Of a DNA stretch of 54,500 bases, positions 11,717-24,325 are shown in pieces (positions within the stretch are counted from its first letter, which is position 1; each line of letters opens with the position of its first letter). Source of the DNA: Neocallimastix lanati (nom. inval.) (lineage: Eukaryota; Neocallimastigomycota; Neocallimastigomycetes; Neocallimastigales; Neocallimastigaceae); contig JACVTC010000029.1 of NCBI GenBank assembly GCA_016946835.1, positions 279,001 through 333,500 on the forward strand, in the 5' to 3' direction. The notes beneath the pieces were generated by a model. It saw nothing but the letters and a program-made list of their open reading frames with translations, did no database searches and was not told the origin of the DNA. The position numbers were made by a program, and so were the translations under genes.

Positions 11717-13637
11717 TTTTGTTTCAATATTATAAATAAATATATATTTGAAATCTTAATTTATTTTTTTAATAATTGTTTATTTCTTATAAAATTAATT
11801 TAATTTTTTAAAATTTTATTCGTTTTGTAATTTATTTATATATTATTATATTTATTATATTTATTTATATATTTATTTTATTTTGGTTTTAATTCTCTTT
11901 TAATACTTGAATATTACTTTATTTTTTTAGTAATAATTTTATAATATAATATTTTTTTTTTTTTTTTTTTTTTGAAAATAATCAATATCAAACAATTTTC
12001 TCCATTTTATATAAAAATTTTTCTTTATAATATAAAATATATATATATATATATATATATAATATGTTGTATATATTTTGTATATAATTTTTTTTTTTTT
12101 TTAATTTATTTTTTTTTTTTTTGATAAATATAATAAAATCTTGATTAAAACAAATACAATATATTTTTAATACTACTCTAATATACAACAAAAAAAAAAA
12201 TAAAATAATAAGAGTAATAATAATTTAAAATTTTCAAGATTCCTTTTCTTTTAATTAATTTGAATTTTATTTTTTATTTTTTTTTCTCTATTGGAAAATT
12301 TTAATATATTATTGGAATTTGCCATATAATATAATATATTGTAATATATTGTAATGAACTAAATTTCTTAAAAAAATATATATATATAAAAATCTGTTGG
12401 AAATGATGAATGTAAATGTAATACAATATTCATAAGCCACAATGTATTAATATAAAGTATGTAATTTAGAATAATAAATAAGTGTTTGCAACTCTTTTAC
12501 CATAAAATATATTAATAAAGTTGACATTATAAATCCTTAATTCCTGACTCTTTACAGTATTCACCGATAAACCAATATATTTGTTAAGGAATAATTAGAT
12601 TTAGATTTAAGGGTTAATGATTGAATATATGAAATATATGAATTAAAACATAATGTAATATATTAGTATTAATTGCCACAATATATTAATAAAAGTATTT
12701 AATTTAGAGTAATATATAAGATTTTGTTCCTAATAAAATCTAGTAAATATTACAAATTGAGTACAAATTAATTAAAATCGAATTAATTAAAGAAAATAAA
12801 AAAAGTTTAATTAATTTATATAAAATAAAGTTTTTATATTTTAAATGACTTAAATAAATAAAAAATAGTTCAAATAATAATAATAATAATTTATTCTTAT
12901 AATAAATTATTCTTATAAAACTCAACTTATTATTTAATTATTATTAAATAATAATAATAATGATGATAATAATAATAATGATAATAATAATAAAAAAATA
13001 ATAATAATAATAATAAATTATTCTTATATAAACTCAACTTTTTTTTTTAATATGAATAAAAAAGATAATTAATTCTGCTATTAATAATATATACCAAAAA
13101 AAAATAAAATAAAATAAAATAAAATAAAATAAAATAATAATTTATAAATTAAACATATTAAAATTTAAACAAGTTGTGTATTGAATTAATTTATAAAATA
13201 ATTCCTATTAGATTTTATCTTAAGATTCATAAAAAAATTTTTTTTGTTAGAAATATCTGAAGAATCATCAATATTGTTTTTTTTTTTTTTTGTTTTGATT
13301 TTTTTATTAGAAATATCTAAAATTCATAAAAATTTAATAAGGAATCACCCACCTTTTAATTTATGTCACACACCATTCTTTTGTTAGGTATTATGACCAT
13401 TTAGCAATAAATTTTTCTAATTCTGAATTTTCCTTTTGTTACACATTAAATCTAAGATTAGTGAATGTTCCTTTAAAATAAAACAAATTATATTTATAGT
13501 TTCTATTTATTTATTTATTTATTTATCTATTTATTTATTTATTTATTTATTATTTATTTATTTATTTATTATTTATTATTTATTTATTTATTTATCTATT
13601 TATTTATTTATTATTTATTTATTTATTTATTATTCAT

Positions 13638-13680
<43 letters not shown>

Positions 13681-13685
13681 TTCAT

Positions 13686-13721
<36 letters not shown>

Positions 13722-14120
13722 TAAAATAAAGAAACTACAACAAGGGTTTTTCATATAAGGAAAAAGTCATTATTATAATATAATCATAGTCCATGTAAAA
13801 AGATTCTAATTTTTATTATTCATAAATTCATATATAAATAAATTTATAAAAAATTAAATAATTTCACAAAACAAGTAAATTTATTAAAATTAAATAATTT
13901 TATACAAATTAAAAATTATTTTATTTTTAATAGAAAATCCTACTTTTCTTGAATGGAAAATCTTTTCTTCTTAATAATAAAATTTGTTTAATGATAAGAA
14001 GTTTCGTAGTATCTTTAAAAACAATTGAAAATAGATAGTCTTCATCCTTATAAAATTTAAAATATTATTTATTATTTATTAATTGTTATTTATTATTTAT
14101 TTATTATTTATTTATTATTT

Positions 14121-14152
<32 letters not shown>

Positions 14153-16518
14153 TTATTTATTAATTTTATTAAGATTATACACATTATGTTAGCATAGTAA
14201 TCTTAGATTTTAATTAAAATTTTAAAATATATATATAATCTATTAAAAAGATTTGTTAATGTAAATATAAAAAAAATAATAATAATGATCTTAATAATAA
14301 TAATAAAAATAAAATAAATATCAATAAATAAAAAATAAATAAATAAATAATAATAAATAATAAAAATAAAAAATATAAATAAATAAAAAAAATATATATA
14401 TATATATATAAATAATATAAATAAAAATCTCAAATGGAGAATTAATCCTAAATTTAATTTAACTATACCAAGTGACTGACATGAAAAAAAAAAAATTTTT
14501 TTTTGGTTAAAAAAAAAAAAAAAGAAAAATCTTAAAAAACAAAAAATAAAAGTAAAAATTAAAAAATAAGAAAAAAATATATGTATATATATATTATTTA
14601 CAAAAAATATTATCAATAAAGATTAATTAAAAAAGATTAATTAATATTACATAGTTATGATCATAAAAAAAAATGATCATTTATTTCTAATTTCTTTATG
14701 AAGATATATAAATTATATACATACAATAGGAAGTATAAATTATTGATGAAATGTTTTCTTTTTTTTCTTTCTCTTTCTAAGTTTATAATTTTACGTTTAG
14801 GTAAAAAAAAAAAATATTATAATTATTTGAACCAAAAAAAAAAAAATAATAATAAAAATAATAATAATAATAAATTAAATAATAATAATAATATAACAAT
14901 AGAGTAATTTTTTTTTTTTCTTTTTTAGACTAAAAATAAAACTTTAATACTATTTATTAAATAAATAAATAAATAAATAAATATACAAATATAAATATAT
15001 ATATAATAAGAAATTATATTAAAATTTTTTTATTCGAAATTCCTAAGATTATACTCATCATCAAAAATTTAATAATACAAATAAAACTCAAACACCTTTT
15101 TATTTTATTCAAAATTTTTTATTTATTTTCTTTTAATTTTTTTATTTTTATTTTTATTTTTATTTTTTTTTTATTGCTTATTTTTTATTTTTTTCCTTTG
15201 CTCATTTCTTTTTAATATTTTTATTTTTTTATTTTTTTATTTTTTTATTTTTTTTTTACATATAAGTATTTATATTATAACATTAATGTTATTAATAATA
15301 ATTATAATAATTATAATAATAATAAACTTACCTTTCTATGAATATGTGGAGAGAAAAAAAAAAAAACTTACCTTGCTAAAGAAGAAGAACAATAATATTG
15401 AAAGGAGATCATCATAAAATAATTGTAAGGTAAACCTATAATAAATTATAGAAAAAAAAAATGAAATAAATATAAAAATAAAAATAAAAATAAAGGAAAT
15501 AAAAAATATTATATATAAATATATTTATAAAAATACAAAATATAGATAAAGTATAAATGAATAATAATAAATATATAATATTACAATATAAAAAGAAAAA
15601 AATAAATATTGATTTATATATAAAATAAAAGAAAAAAATTAAGAAAAATAAATTGAAAGGGTTCCTGTAAGGATAAATGTTTTAATTCTTTTTATAGATT
15701 GAAATTAAATAAGGCTAGTTATTTTTTTTTTTTAAACACTTCAATTAAATATAAATAATGAAAAAAATAAATTAAAAATATTACATAAACTAAACGTAAT
15801 CTATAAATATTAAAAAGAAATTTTAAAATAAAAAAAAAATTTTTTTATTTTTTATATATTTTTTTTGTTCCATCTACAAAAATTTTTTGCTCTTTTTTAT
15901 ATTAACTTAATTGTTTTCTATTATTTATTTTAATTCTTATTTTTTTTTTTTTTGTATTAATAAATTATTATAATTTTTTTTTTGTTTTAATTTTCCTTTG
16001 TTCACTTACTAAATAAAAAAAATAACAACCCTTAAAATTCAATCTTTTTTTTTTCTACTTTAAAATTATTCTCATCTTCCCTTTAGTGTGTGAATAACGG
16101 ATTTTTTTTTATGATGCTTATAAAAAAAAAGATATTTTTCAAATTTTTTTTTAAAAAAAATATATGTATATAGAAAAAATATTAAATAATTAAAATAAGT
16201 TTCATTTTTTTAAATTGGTATATAGATAAAATGTTAATTGTTTTTTGTTTGTTTTTTTTTTTCCTTTCTTTGTAATTACAAAAAAAGAAAAGAAAACTTT
16301 TAAATTTTTTTTTCATTTGATAAAAAAAAAACGTTAATATATGTTAATAAACTGATTGATTTTAAATTAAAAAAAATAATTATTTAATGATAAAAAAAAT
16401 TTTTTTTTTCTTCTTTTTTTTTTTAAGAAAAAAAAATAATTTAATAAAATTATAAAAATAAAATACTATCTCTCTTTTATAAAATAGTACTTTCTTTTTT
16501 TCCCCTTTAATTAAACAT
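11717..16518. other. Intergenic region with microsatellites and stray splice-like sites
   Basis: No complete gene seen. It contains a diverged direct repeat of about 47 bp (12436-12482 and 12674-12720, 'GCCACAAT(G/A)TATTAAT'), long TTTA arrays at 13506-13720, TTA/TTTA arrays at 14060-14165, and many homopolymers. On the minus strand near 15440-15325 a short ATG frame (MMISFQYYCSSS) ends at a consensus donor GTAAGT, with a second GTAAGT 40 bases on, but no following exon was found. Confidence 0.5.
13506..13720. repeat. (TTTA)n array with TTA, TCTA and TTCA variants
   Basis: This 215-bp tetranucleotide array is interrupted by single-base variants and so is older than the pure array at 1150-1291. 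The protein frames through it are artefacts. Confidence 0.9.
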
Positions 16519-17979
16519 TTATGAAGAAGATACGGATATATTTATATTAGTTTTATGTGGATTTTGAACTGAAATCTTCTTTTCAGCTTGAGTGGATTCG
16601 TGTTGTTGTTTAAGATTATTGTATTCTCTGACAGTATCCATGTATTCATCGAATAAATATTCAGTATCATGTGGACCAGCCTTAGCTTCTGGATGATATT
16701 GTACAGAAGCGAATGGAAGAGTCTTGTGTCTAATACCTTCATTGGAACCATCATTGGCATTAACAAAGTATCTTTCCCATCCTGGAACCATCTTATCATC
16801 AGAATCACGAATGGCAAAACCATGATTTTGTGAGGTAATGACACATTGGTTAGTCTTTAAATTAATGGCTGGTTGGTTGTGACCTCTGTTACCGTAAGGT
16901 AACTTGTAGGTTTCAAAACCAGCAGCTGAAGCAAGTAATAAATTACCCATACAGATACCAAAGATTGGAGTTGGAACAGCCTTAGCAGATTCACGAACAA
17001 GTAAATATTTTAAGTTTTCAATGGTCTTATCACAATAGTCTGGATTACCTGGACCATTAGAAATGAAATAACCATTATATTTAGTAGTATCCTTTGAGAA
17101 ATCGTGATCCCATGGAACAAGGTGAACTTCAGCACCTCTCTTACATAAGCATCTAATAATGTTTTGTTTGGCACCACAATCAATAAGAGCAATCTTGAAT
17201 TCAGCTCCCTTATTATAAATTTGTTTTTGCTTTACAGAAACTTCAGCAACTAAATTTCTTTTATTTGGATCTTCTAATTCCTTAGCTGGCTTAGCATCAC
17301 CAATTAAAATTTCACCAAGGGTGGAACCTTGTTCTCTTAAAATAGTGACAACAGCTCTGGTATCAACACCTTCAATAGCTGGAATGTTGTGTCTAGCACA
17401 CCATTCACCTAAACTTTCAACAGCTCTCCAGTGAGAGTACTTCTTAGCATAATCACAGACAATAATAGCCTTAACATGAATATTATCACTTTCAAAATGT
17501 TTAAATAAACCAAATTCATCCTTTTCTTCTGCTGGAATACCATAGTTACCAATCAATGGTTGAGTGAAAACTAAGATTTGACCCTTGTAGGAAGGATCAG
17601 TCATAGATTCTGGGTAACCAACTAAAGAAGTAGTGAAAACAACTTCACCAGAAACACTTTCAGTAATTGGAGCACCAAAAGAAGTACCCTTGAAAGATTG
17701 TCCAGTCTTTAAAGTGAAAGTAGCTGGAATTCTTGGTGGTTCCTTATCAAATTTGGTTTGAGTTTTAGCTTGATTCTTGAAGACCTTTCCTTGAACCTTT
17801 TTGTTATTATTTTTAATATTAATTGGATTAACAGATACTGAAGCATATAATCTATTATTATTTATTAATGAAGTATTAACTCTAGCTAATTTACTGACTG
17901 AATTAACTATTGGCTTAAGACCAACAGTTCTAGTAACATTTTTGGCGATAGCGTTAGTTAAATTTATTGATGAAATCAT
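16519..17979 (-). CDS. CPA1: Carbamoyl-phosphate synthase, small (glutamine amidotransferase) subunit, arginine-type
   Basis: This intact single-exon gene encodes 486 residues. The small subunit hydrolyses glutamine and passes ammonia to the large subunit (not in this window) to make carbamoyl phosphate, here most likely for arginine synthesis because it is a separate CarA-type chain. The CPSase small-chain N domain spans about 85-225 (e.g. 'TGQSFKGTSFG', 'GYPESMTDPSYKGQ'). The class I glutaminase domain spans about 260-450: GPGNPD (309-314), nucleophile Cys343 in 'FGICMGNLLLA', and His429/Glu431 in 'QYHPEA'. Residues 346-347 are Asn-Leu where bacterial CarA has His-Gln, a variation beside the nucleophile; the triad is complete. 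The first 80 residues are basic, Ser/Asn-rich, lack acidic residues and contain 'NRLYAS', a good organelle presequence. In an anaerobic fungus that would mean hydrogenosomal import. The last 30 or so residues are an unconserved tail. The leader shows no arginine-attenuator uORF. Confidence 0.93.
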   Translation of the reverse strand: MISSINLTNAIAKNVTRTVGLKPIVNSVSKLARVNTSLINNNRLYASVSVNPINIKNNNKKVQGKVFKNQAKTQTKFDKEPPRIPATFTLKTGQSFKGTSFGAPITESVSGEVVFTTSLVGYPESMTDPSYKGQILVFTQPLIGNYGIPAEEKDEFGLFKHFESDNIHVKAIIVCDYAKKYSHWRAVESLGEWCARHNIPAIEGVDTRAVVTILREQGSTLGEILIGDAKPAKELEDPNKRNLVAEVSVKQKQIYNKGAEFKIALIDCGAKQNIIRCLCKRGAEVHLVPWDHDFSKDTTKYNGYFISNGPGNPDYCDKTIENLKYLLVRESAKAVPTPIFGICMGNLLLASAAGFETYKLPYGNRGHNQPAINLKTNQCVITSQNHGFAIRDSDDKMVPGWERYFVNANDGSNEGIRHKTLPFASVQYHPEAKAGPHDTEYLFDEYMDTVREYNNLKQQHESTQAEKKISVQNPHKTNINISVSSS

Positions 17980-19433
17980 TTTCGATTATTATTATTACTT
18001 ATATTGTATTTTTTTTTTAAACTTTAATTGATATTAAGATTCTATTTTTTAATTTTTATTTCCTATTTATGACAATTTAAAATTTATTAGTATTTATTAA
18101 TAATGTCATATTACTATTTATAGTCATAATATATATTTACCTTTTAAGAATTTATTAATATAAATAAATAAATAAATAAAATAATTTAATTATAATTGAA
18201 AAGATAATCACTTATTGAAAACAAGATATATTAAAAAAAAAAATATGAAAATAACCAAGTTTTTCTATTTTTTTTTTTTCTTTCCTTTTTTTCTTTCCTT
18301 TTTTATTAAAAAAAAAAAAAAAAAGAAAAGAAAGAGAACAGAAAATATAGAATTTTTAAAGGTTTATATATGTTGAAAAAAAAAAAAAAAAAAAAAAATT
18401 AATTCTATGATATTAAAAAAAAAATTAATATATTCAATCAATTGAATTAAAAGAATTTAATATATAGAAAAATTAAAATGAATCAATCAACTTAATATAT
18501 TACCAATTGATTAAGGATAAACTTTAATTTTTTTTTTTTTTTTATTTAATTTTAATGGTTTATAATAAAAATAATAAAAAATATAATAAAAAAAAAAACA
18601 TAATAAATCAATAATTAATTATATACTAAGAATAAATTTTATACTATAAATTATAAAAGTTTATCAAAACAACTAATAATATAATGACAATATAAAAAGC
18701 CATATATAAAAAATAATATACTGTATTATAAGAAATACAATAATAAATAGTTATTTACTTATTTAGTTATTTCTTTTTTCTTAAAAAAAATAATAATAAT
18801 AATAAAGAACTTATTTTAGTGAAATATAGACTTAAAAAAATTGTTTTTCAGTTTAAATAGTTTTTATTTAGTCTTTAATAAAAGTATAAATATTAAATCT
18901 AATTCTGGTTTTATATAATTAATTAAAAATTGAAATAATATTTAATAAATAAATAATTATAAATAATTATTAAATAATTATTACATAAATAATAATTATT
19001 ACAAAAATTATTATTAAAGATATGTTTAATAGTATTAAAAATACAATTATGATAAATGAATTTTTTTTGTAATACATTAATGTTATAAATTATATTATTT
19101 TTTTTTTTTCTTTTGTATCAAAACAACAACAAAATAATATTGTATTCTTAATGTTTCACCTTTATAATCTATTTTATATTATTCTATTTATTTCTATATA
19201 TTAGTATTTATTTATATAAGTCCCTATCTTTTTTTTTTATATTATTTTTTGTATTATAATGTTAACTATATAAAAGATTTTATTATTTAAAAAAAAAAAA
19301 AAAAAAAAGATTTTATTTTAAAATATATTAATATATTAATTGTACATATATTAATGTATATTAAAATATGTATCAAAAAAAGATCTAGCTTATAATCCAT
19401 TCAACTATTCTATATAATAATTTTTATTTATAG

Positions 19434-19544
19434 GCTAAAAGTTCGAAAATAATATCATTGGATAATTTTATCAGATCCAGCGATCTGATTGATGATTCTG
19501 ACTTTTTAAAATCTAGTAGATTCAGTTACACAGATTTTAAATAA
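19434..19544 (+). pseudogene. Possible orphan terminal exon
   Basis: A good acceptor (TTTATTTATAG) is followed by a 36-codon open frame (AKSSKIISLDNFIRSSDLID...) ending in TAA. Codon composition is unlike the flanking A/T DNA. No upstream exon was found within 500 bases. It may be the last exon of a lost or unrecognised gene, or chance. Confidence 0.3.
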
Positions 19545-21094
19545 TAAATATTATCATGTGTTAATCATTTATATCTATAATTTAATTATTTATTAACATA
19601 TATTTATGTTATATATAATTTTTTTTATATTTAAAACTTAATATTAAAAATTTTATTTTTATTATTTATTATTTGTTATTTAATTTTTAATTTATATTAT
19701 TTTTATTTTATAATTATTTTTTATTTATTATATTTATTTAAAAAAAATATATATATATATATATTTTTTAAGCAATAACATTCTTATACACGTTTTAGCA
19801 TGTAACAAAATTTTCTAATATTTATATAAATATACTTTTAATTTTAAAATCACTAATTTAGTATTGGAAAGAAATATAAAAAAAAAATTTCAGCTTTCAT
19901 TTTGGAATTTTTTTTCCATTTAAATTTTAAAAAAGTATAAAAACAGTACCTAATTAGAAATTGGAATTTAATTTTTTTATTTTTTCTAATTTTAATGTAT
20001 TTATAATATTTAATAAAAAAAATAGAATATGAGTATATATTAATGTTATTTAATTTTATTTAAAAATTAAAAAAATTAATATTATTAAAATAGGATTAAT
20101 TTATATCATAATTCTTTAATTAAATATATATATATATTATTATTATTATTATTATTAATTTCATATAATGAATATTTTTTTCATTATTATTTTATTTTAT
20201 TTTTTTCTTTTTACTTTTTTTTAACATAAAAAAGATTAAAAATTCTACTTTAAATTTATAAAAATTTGTGTACTATGGGTATTAAAAAAAAAAAAAGGAA
20301 TATTTTTTAATATCTATTTATTTATTCAAAACAATATCAAAGAATTCAATGAGAGTCTGATATGTTTAAGGGAGAAACATGAGGCTTTATTGTCCCATCT
20401 TTAATCTCAGTCTAAAAAAAAAAAAAATATTATAATTATTTTTTGAATTTTTAATTTTTGAATTTTAATTTTTTAAATTTTTTTAATTTATTTTTTAATT
20501 TTTACCCACCTTTTTTTTTTTAAAAAAAAAATTTATATATATTATAAATTTCTCCAATGAAATTGTATGTAATGATATTGAATTATAAAAAAGAAATGAA
20601 TTACTTTTATTTATATATATATAATTAATAATATATAGATACACTTTCAATTTATTTATTTATTTTTTTTTTTTAATTTAACTAATTGTATGATATTTAA
20701 AATTATAAAAAAAAAAAAGTTTATATCTTTTAATTATCATTTATAATTTTATTAAAGAAAAATAAAATGGAGAGCAATAAAAAAATAATATGATATTAAT
20801 TAAGAATAAATTAATATTATCAATGATTAATATTTATTTTTTATTTTTTATTTTTTACTTTATTTTTTTTTTTTTTTTTTAATAAAAAATATGTATATAT
20901 ATTTATATAAAAGAATTCTTTGGTTAAATTATAATTTATACTGTATAAATATATATTGATATGATATATGAAAATCATGAGTTAACAATTTTTATAATTA
21001 AATTGCTTTTTTTTTTATGCTTCATAACTGTACTTAATATAGACTTAATAAAATTAAATTTATATTAACAATTTTCCTGAATATCAATATGAAC

Positions 21095-21344
21095 AAGAGA
21101 TGTATATTATAAATTTTATGATGAAGCTAACTAGAGAGCATATATACTTATTAATGATTTAATCTCATATGACATATCAATTATCAATATATCTATTTTG
21201 ATTTTTGGACAATTATTACTACACATAACGAATAAAAGTATTGTATGAATTAAAAAAAAAAAAAAATAATAATAATAAATAATTAAATAAAATAATGATA
21301 ATAATAATAATAATAATAAAATTAATAATAGAATATTTATTCTA

Positions 21345-21393
<49 letters not shown>

Positions 21394-21781
21394 TTCATAG
21401 TAAATAAATATAGTGTCATATATCTTTTGATAATTTTAATTTTTTTTTTTTTTTTTTTTTATTTTATTTTATTTTTATTTATTTATTTAATTTTGATTAA
21501 ATTTAATAAAAAAAAAAATTTTTTTTTTTTGATTAATCAATATATGTATATTATAAATTTTATGATGAAGCTAACTAGCGAGCATATATACTTATTAATG
21601 ATTTAATCTCATATGACATATCAATGATCAATATATCTATTTTGATTCTTGGACAATTATTACTACACATAACGAATAAAAGTATTGTATGAATTAAAAA
21701 AAAAATAATAATAATAAATAATTAAATAAAATAATGATAATAATAATAATAATAAAATTAATAATAGAATATTTATTCTAA

Positions 21782-21813
<32 letters not shown>

Positions 21814-21960
21814 CATAGTAAATAAATATAGTATCATATTTCTTTTGATAATTTTAATTTTTTTTATTTTTTTTTTTTTTATTTTATTTTTATTTATTTA
21901 TTTAATTTTGATTAAATTTAATAAAAAAAAAATTTTTTTTTTTTTTTTGATTAATCAATA
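21095..21960. repeat. Two-copy tandem duplication, about 445-bp unit
   Basis: The block starting 'TGTATATTATAAATTTTATG' at about 21100 recurs at 21545 and runs on through 'AACGAATAAAAGTATTGTAT', AAT/TTA microsatellites and a poly(T)/TTTA tail to 'GATTAATCAATAT'. The copies differ by a few substitutions (AGAGAGCAT/AGCGAGCAT, TTTTTGGAC/TTCTTGGAC) and by microsatellite lengths. It lies just 3' of the D5-type helicase gene. No protein frame runs through it. Inside each unit (AAT)n meets (ATT)n, forming a long potential cruciform. Confidence 0.85.
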
Positions 21961-22134
21961 TAAAATATTTGTTGATTAATGATATTACACTCTATAAATA
22001 TTTATGACAAATTCTTATTGATATATACACTCATAGAATTTAAATAAAAGAAAAATAATAATATTATAGAATTATAGTATTATTGATTATTTCTTCCTTT
22101 CTTTTTTTTTTTTTTTTACTATTTGATTAATGAT

Positions 22135-23994
22135 TTACATAAAATGATAACCTTGCAAATATACATCTTCTGGTGATGAATTCTTATTCTGAGGATTTCC
22201 CGTTCTCAGACGAATTTTATACTTAAGAAGATCTAATTTAAATTCAGAAATTGTACACTTAAATAAGCTTGTTGTAACGTAGGTATGATACCATCTCTTA
22301 TAGGTATTAAAGACATCTTCTAATTTTAATAAGTCATCATTGTTATCATCAACTAAATTTTGTTGAATAAAACGACCGATATGATCACATCGTAAAATAA
22401 ATTTTCTTGTATGCTCTCTTACGATGGCTGGAGGTATCAATTCACTGTAATCCTCTTGATAATACTTTAAGAGGATATGAACAAAGGAGGGTGCAAAACG
22501 TTCCGTATTACGACCTTGCCACATTGTATTAGCAACTTTAACATTTTTTTCTTCTTTATCGATAGCGTAGGAAGGTTCAAAACGTTGTAGGAAGGGAATG
22601 ACGATAATTCTATCGATTATGGCTGAATCAATATTAGTGAGCGTTAATTTATGATTTGTATTAATAATAGGCAATAAATCAACATAGATTGTTTCCAGTT
22701 CTTTAAAGAGTGTCCTCGATTTTAAATATCCAACATTACCTGTAATAGCCTTCGCATCTCCGGTAATCGTTTCAACTTTGGCATCCGGTTCCTCACATAA
22801 TGCTATACGAGCATTATTCAATTCAACCATATGTGGATTAGGTTTATCTGAACTGATGGATCTTCCTAAAAATAAAGAGACATTTGGAATGGCGGCATAA
22901 TCCCCTAAAGTATACTTTAATAAGGAAACTAGTGCTGTTTTACCATTTCTTCCACTACCTATGAAAAACACAAGAGATCGCAATTTATTTCCAATAGTTA
23001 ATGTGGAAGCTAATAATTTTAACACATAGGTAATGAGTTCCTCCTCTACAAATAAATCTTTGAGAAAGTTCATAACCATTTCAGTATTCTCCTTATTATT
23101 TTCTGAGGAATGATAATTATAGCCCGTTCCTTTGACGCAAAAATCACATGGTCTACCAGGTCTAATAGACTTCATTCGAAAATCATAGACACAATCATTA
23201 AATCTAAGAATTGGTTTTTTATCTATTCGTTGATTAAAATCATTTAAATAGAGAATCGAACTAAGTGATACAATATCACTAGAATAAATGATATTCATAC
23301 ATAAAAATTGAGAAACATAAGTGGTGAATCCATCAAGCGACAGCTTTGCCTTTCTACATAATGTCTCTAAATTGGTAGCGAAGAATATATTTATATCTTG
23401 TAGAATTTCTAATTCACTGGTTTCTTTCCAGCCATGTTTATTATATTCAAATTTATACCATTTGTCACTATGGATAAGAGAACCCAAGCTATAAATAATA
23501 AATGAATTTATAATGGTAATTTTTTGTATTTTTTTTGAATTAGTTAGATAACAATTCTTAATGGTGAAAATTTTGGCGGTGTTAAAAAGTCTTTCAGGTA
23601 GGGTATCCATTAAACGAAAAAGTAATTCATTTATATCTAAGAGTTCCACATCAAAATTAATTTCACCTGAAAGTAATCCTCTTTCGATGAGTAATTGCTC
23701 TAAACATTGATATATATTCTTTTTTTTATAGTAAGCATCCATTGAATTATACAAGATTAATAAAAAGTACAAAATTGGATGACAATCAAATTTATATTCA
23801 GTATCACTAGTTGCTTGAGATTTTGCCTTTGTTGTTTCATCATAAATTGTCCTAAAACTATCTGTTCTATTTGTAAGCTCATTTTCCTTATTATAATCTT
23901 TAAAAGAAGCGGTTTCACTATATTTCTCATTATAGATTGTGCTGTTATTACTGCTACTGCTGTAAAAATATTCTTCTTCATTTATTTGTGACAT
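22135..23994 (-). CDS. D5/P4-type superfamily 3 helicase (phage/plasmid/giant-virus primase-helicase family)
   Basis: This intact single-exon gene encodes 619 residues. The C-terminal half is an SF3 AAA+ helicase preceded by a D5_N-like region (about 262-335; 'FNDCVYDFRMKSIRPGRP...GYNY' with the conserved VYD and RP patterns). Motifs are Walker A GSGRNGKT (346-353), Walker B 'ARIALCEEPD' (395-404), motif C Asn445/Asn447 in 'PIINTNH', and arginine-finger candidate Arg462 in 'IDRIIVIPF'. The family's usual TGGD is changed to TGNV at 418-421. No archaeo-eukaryotic primase motif was seen in the first 250 residues, which are Ser/Asn-rich and then unrecognised. Such proteins unwind DNA during replication of large DNA viruses, virophages, linear plasmids and phages; they are not normal fungal chromosomal genes. 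Probably captured from a viral or plasmid-like element. All motifs and 1.86 kb of open frame are kept, so it may be under selection or a recent arrival. No capsid, polymerase or terminal repeat was found nearby. Confidence 0.85.
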   Translation of the reverse strand: MSQINEEEYFYSSSSNNSTIYNEKYSETASFKDYNKENELTNRTDSFRTIYDETTKAKSQATSDTEYKFDCHPILYFLLILYNSMDAYYKKKNIYQCLEQLLIERGLLSGEINFDVELLDINELLFRLMDTLPERLFNTAKIFTIKNCYLTNSKKIQKITIINSFIIYSLGSLIHSDKWYKFEYNKHGWKETSELEILQDINIFFATNLETLCRKAKLSLDGFTTYVSQFLCMNIIYSSDIVSLSSILYLNDFNQRIDKKPILRFNDCVYDFRMKSIRPGRPCDFCVKGTGYNYHSSENNKENTEMVMNFLKDLFVEEELITYVLKLLASTLTIGNKLRSLVFFIGSGRNGKTALVSLLKYTLGDYAAIPNVSLFLGRSISSDKPNPHMVELNNARIALCEEPDAKVETITGDAKAITGNVGYLKSRTLFKELETIYVDLLPIINTNHKLTLTNIDSAIIDRIIVIPFLQRFEPSYAIDKEEKNVKVANTMWQGRNTERFAPSFVHILLKYYQEDYSELIPPAIVREHTRKFILRCDHIGRFIQQNLVDDNNDDLLKLEDVFNTYKRWYHTYVTTSLFKCTISEFKLDLLKYKIRLRTGNPQNKNSSPEDVYLQGYHFM

Positions 23995-24182
23995 TATTTA
24001 TATTTTTATTATCATATATTTAAATTAAATTGAAATAAATACCTTTATATACATTAAATATTAAAATGACTGAAATTAAATATATATAACTAATAATTTA
24101 TAATAATATGTAATCAAATTTCTATAATTATTATTTTATATGGATTTCTTTTGATAGTTATTAAAATATATATCTATAAATT

Positions 24183-24325
<143 letters not shown>

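Larger units (their letters stand above)
17980..22134. other. Intergenic region with two possible orphan exons and a tandem duplication
   Basis: Mostly A/T homopolymers and microsatellites. Coding-like islands are at 19434-19544 (see entry) and 20341-20397 on the plus strand (a 25-codon frame containing 'NIKEFNESLICLREKHEALL', ending in TAA). The duplication at about 21095-21960 is listed separately. No complete gene could be built. Confidence 0.5.

Noticed and set aside
17980-18400. Arginine-attenuator uORF upstream of the CPSase gene
   Set aside because: The only short upstream ATG frame on that strand (about 16 codons near 18126) does not resemble the attenuator peptide.
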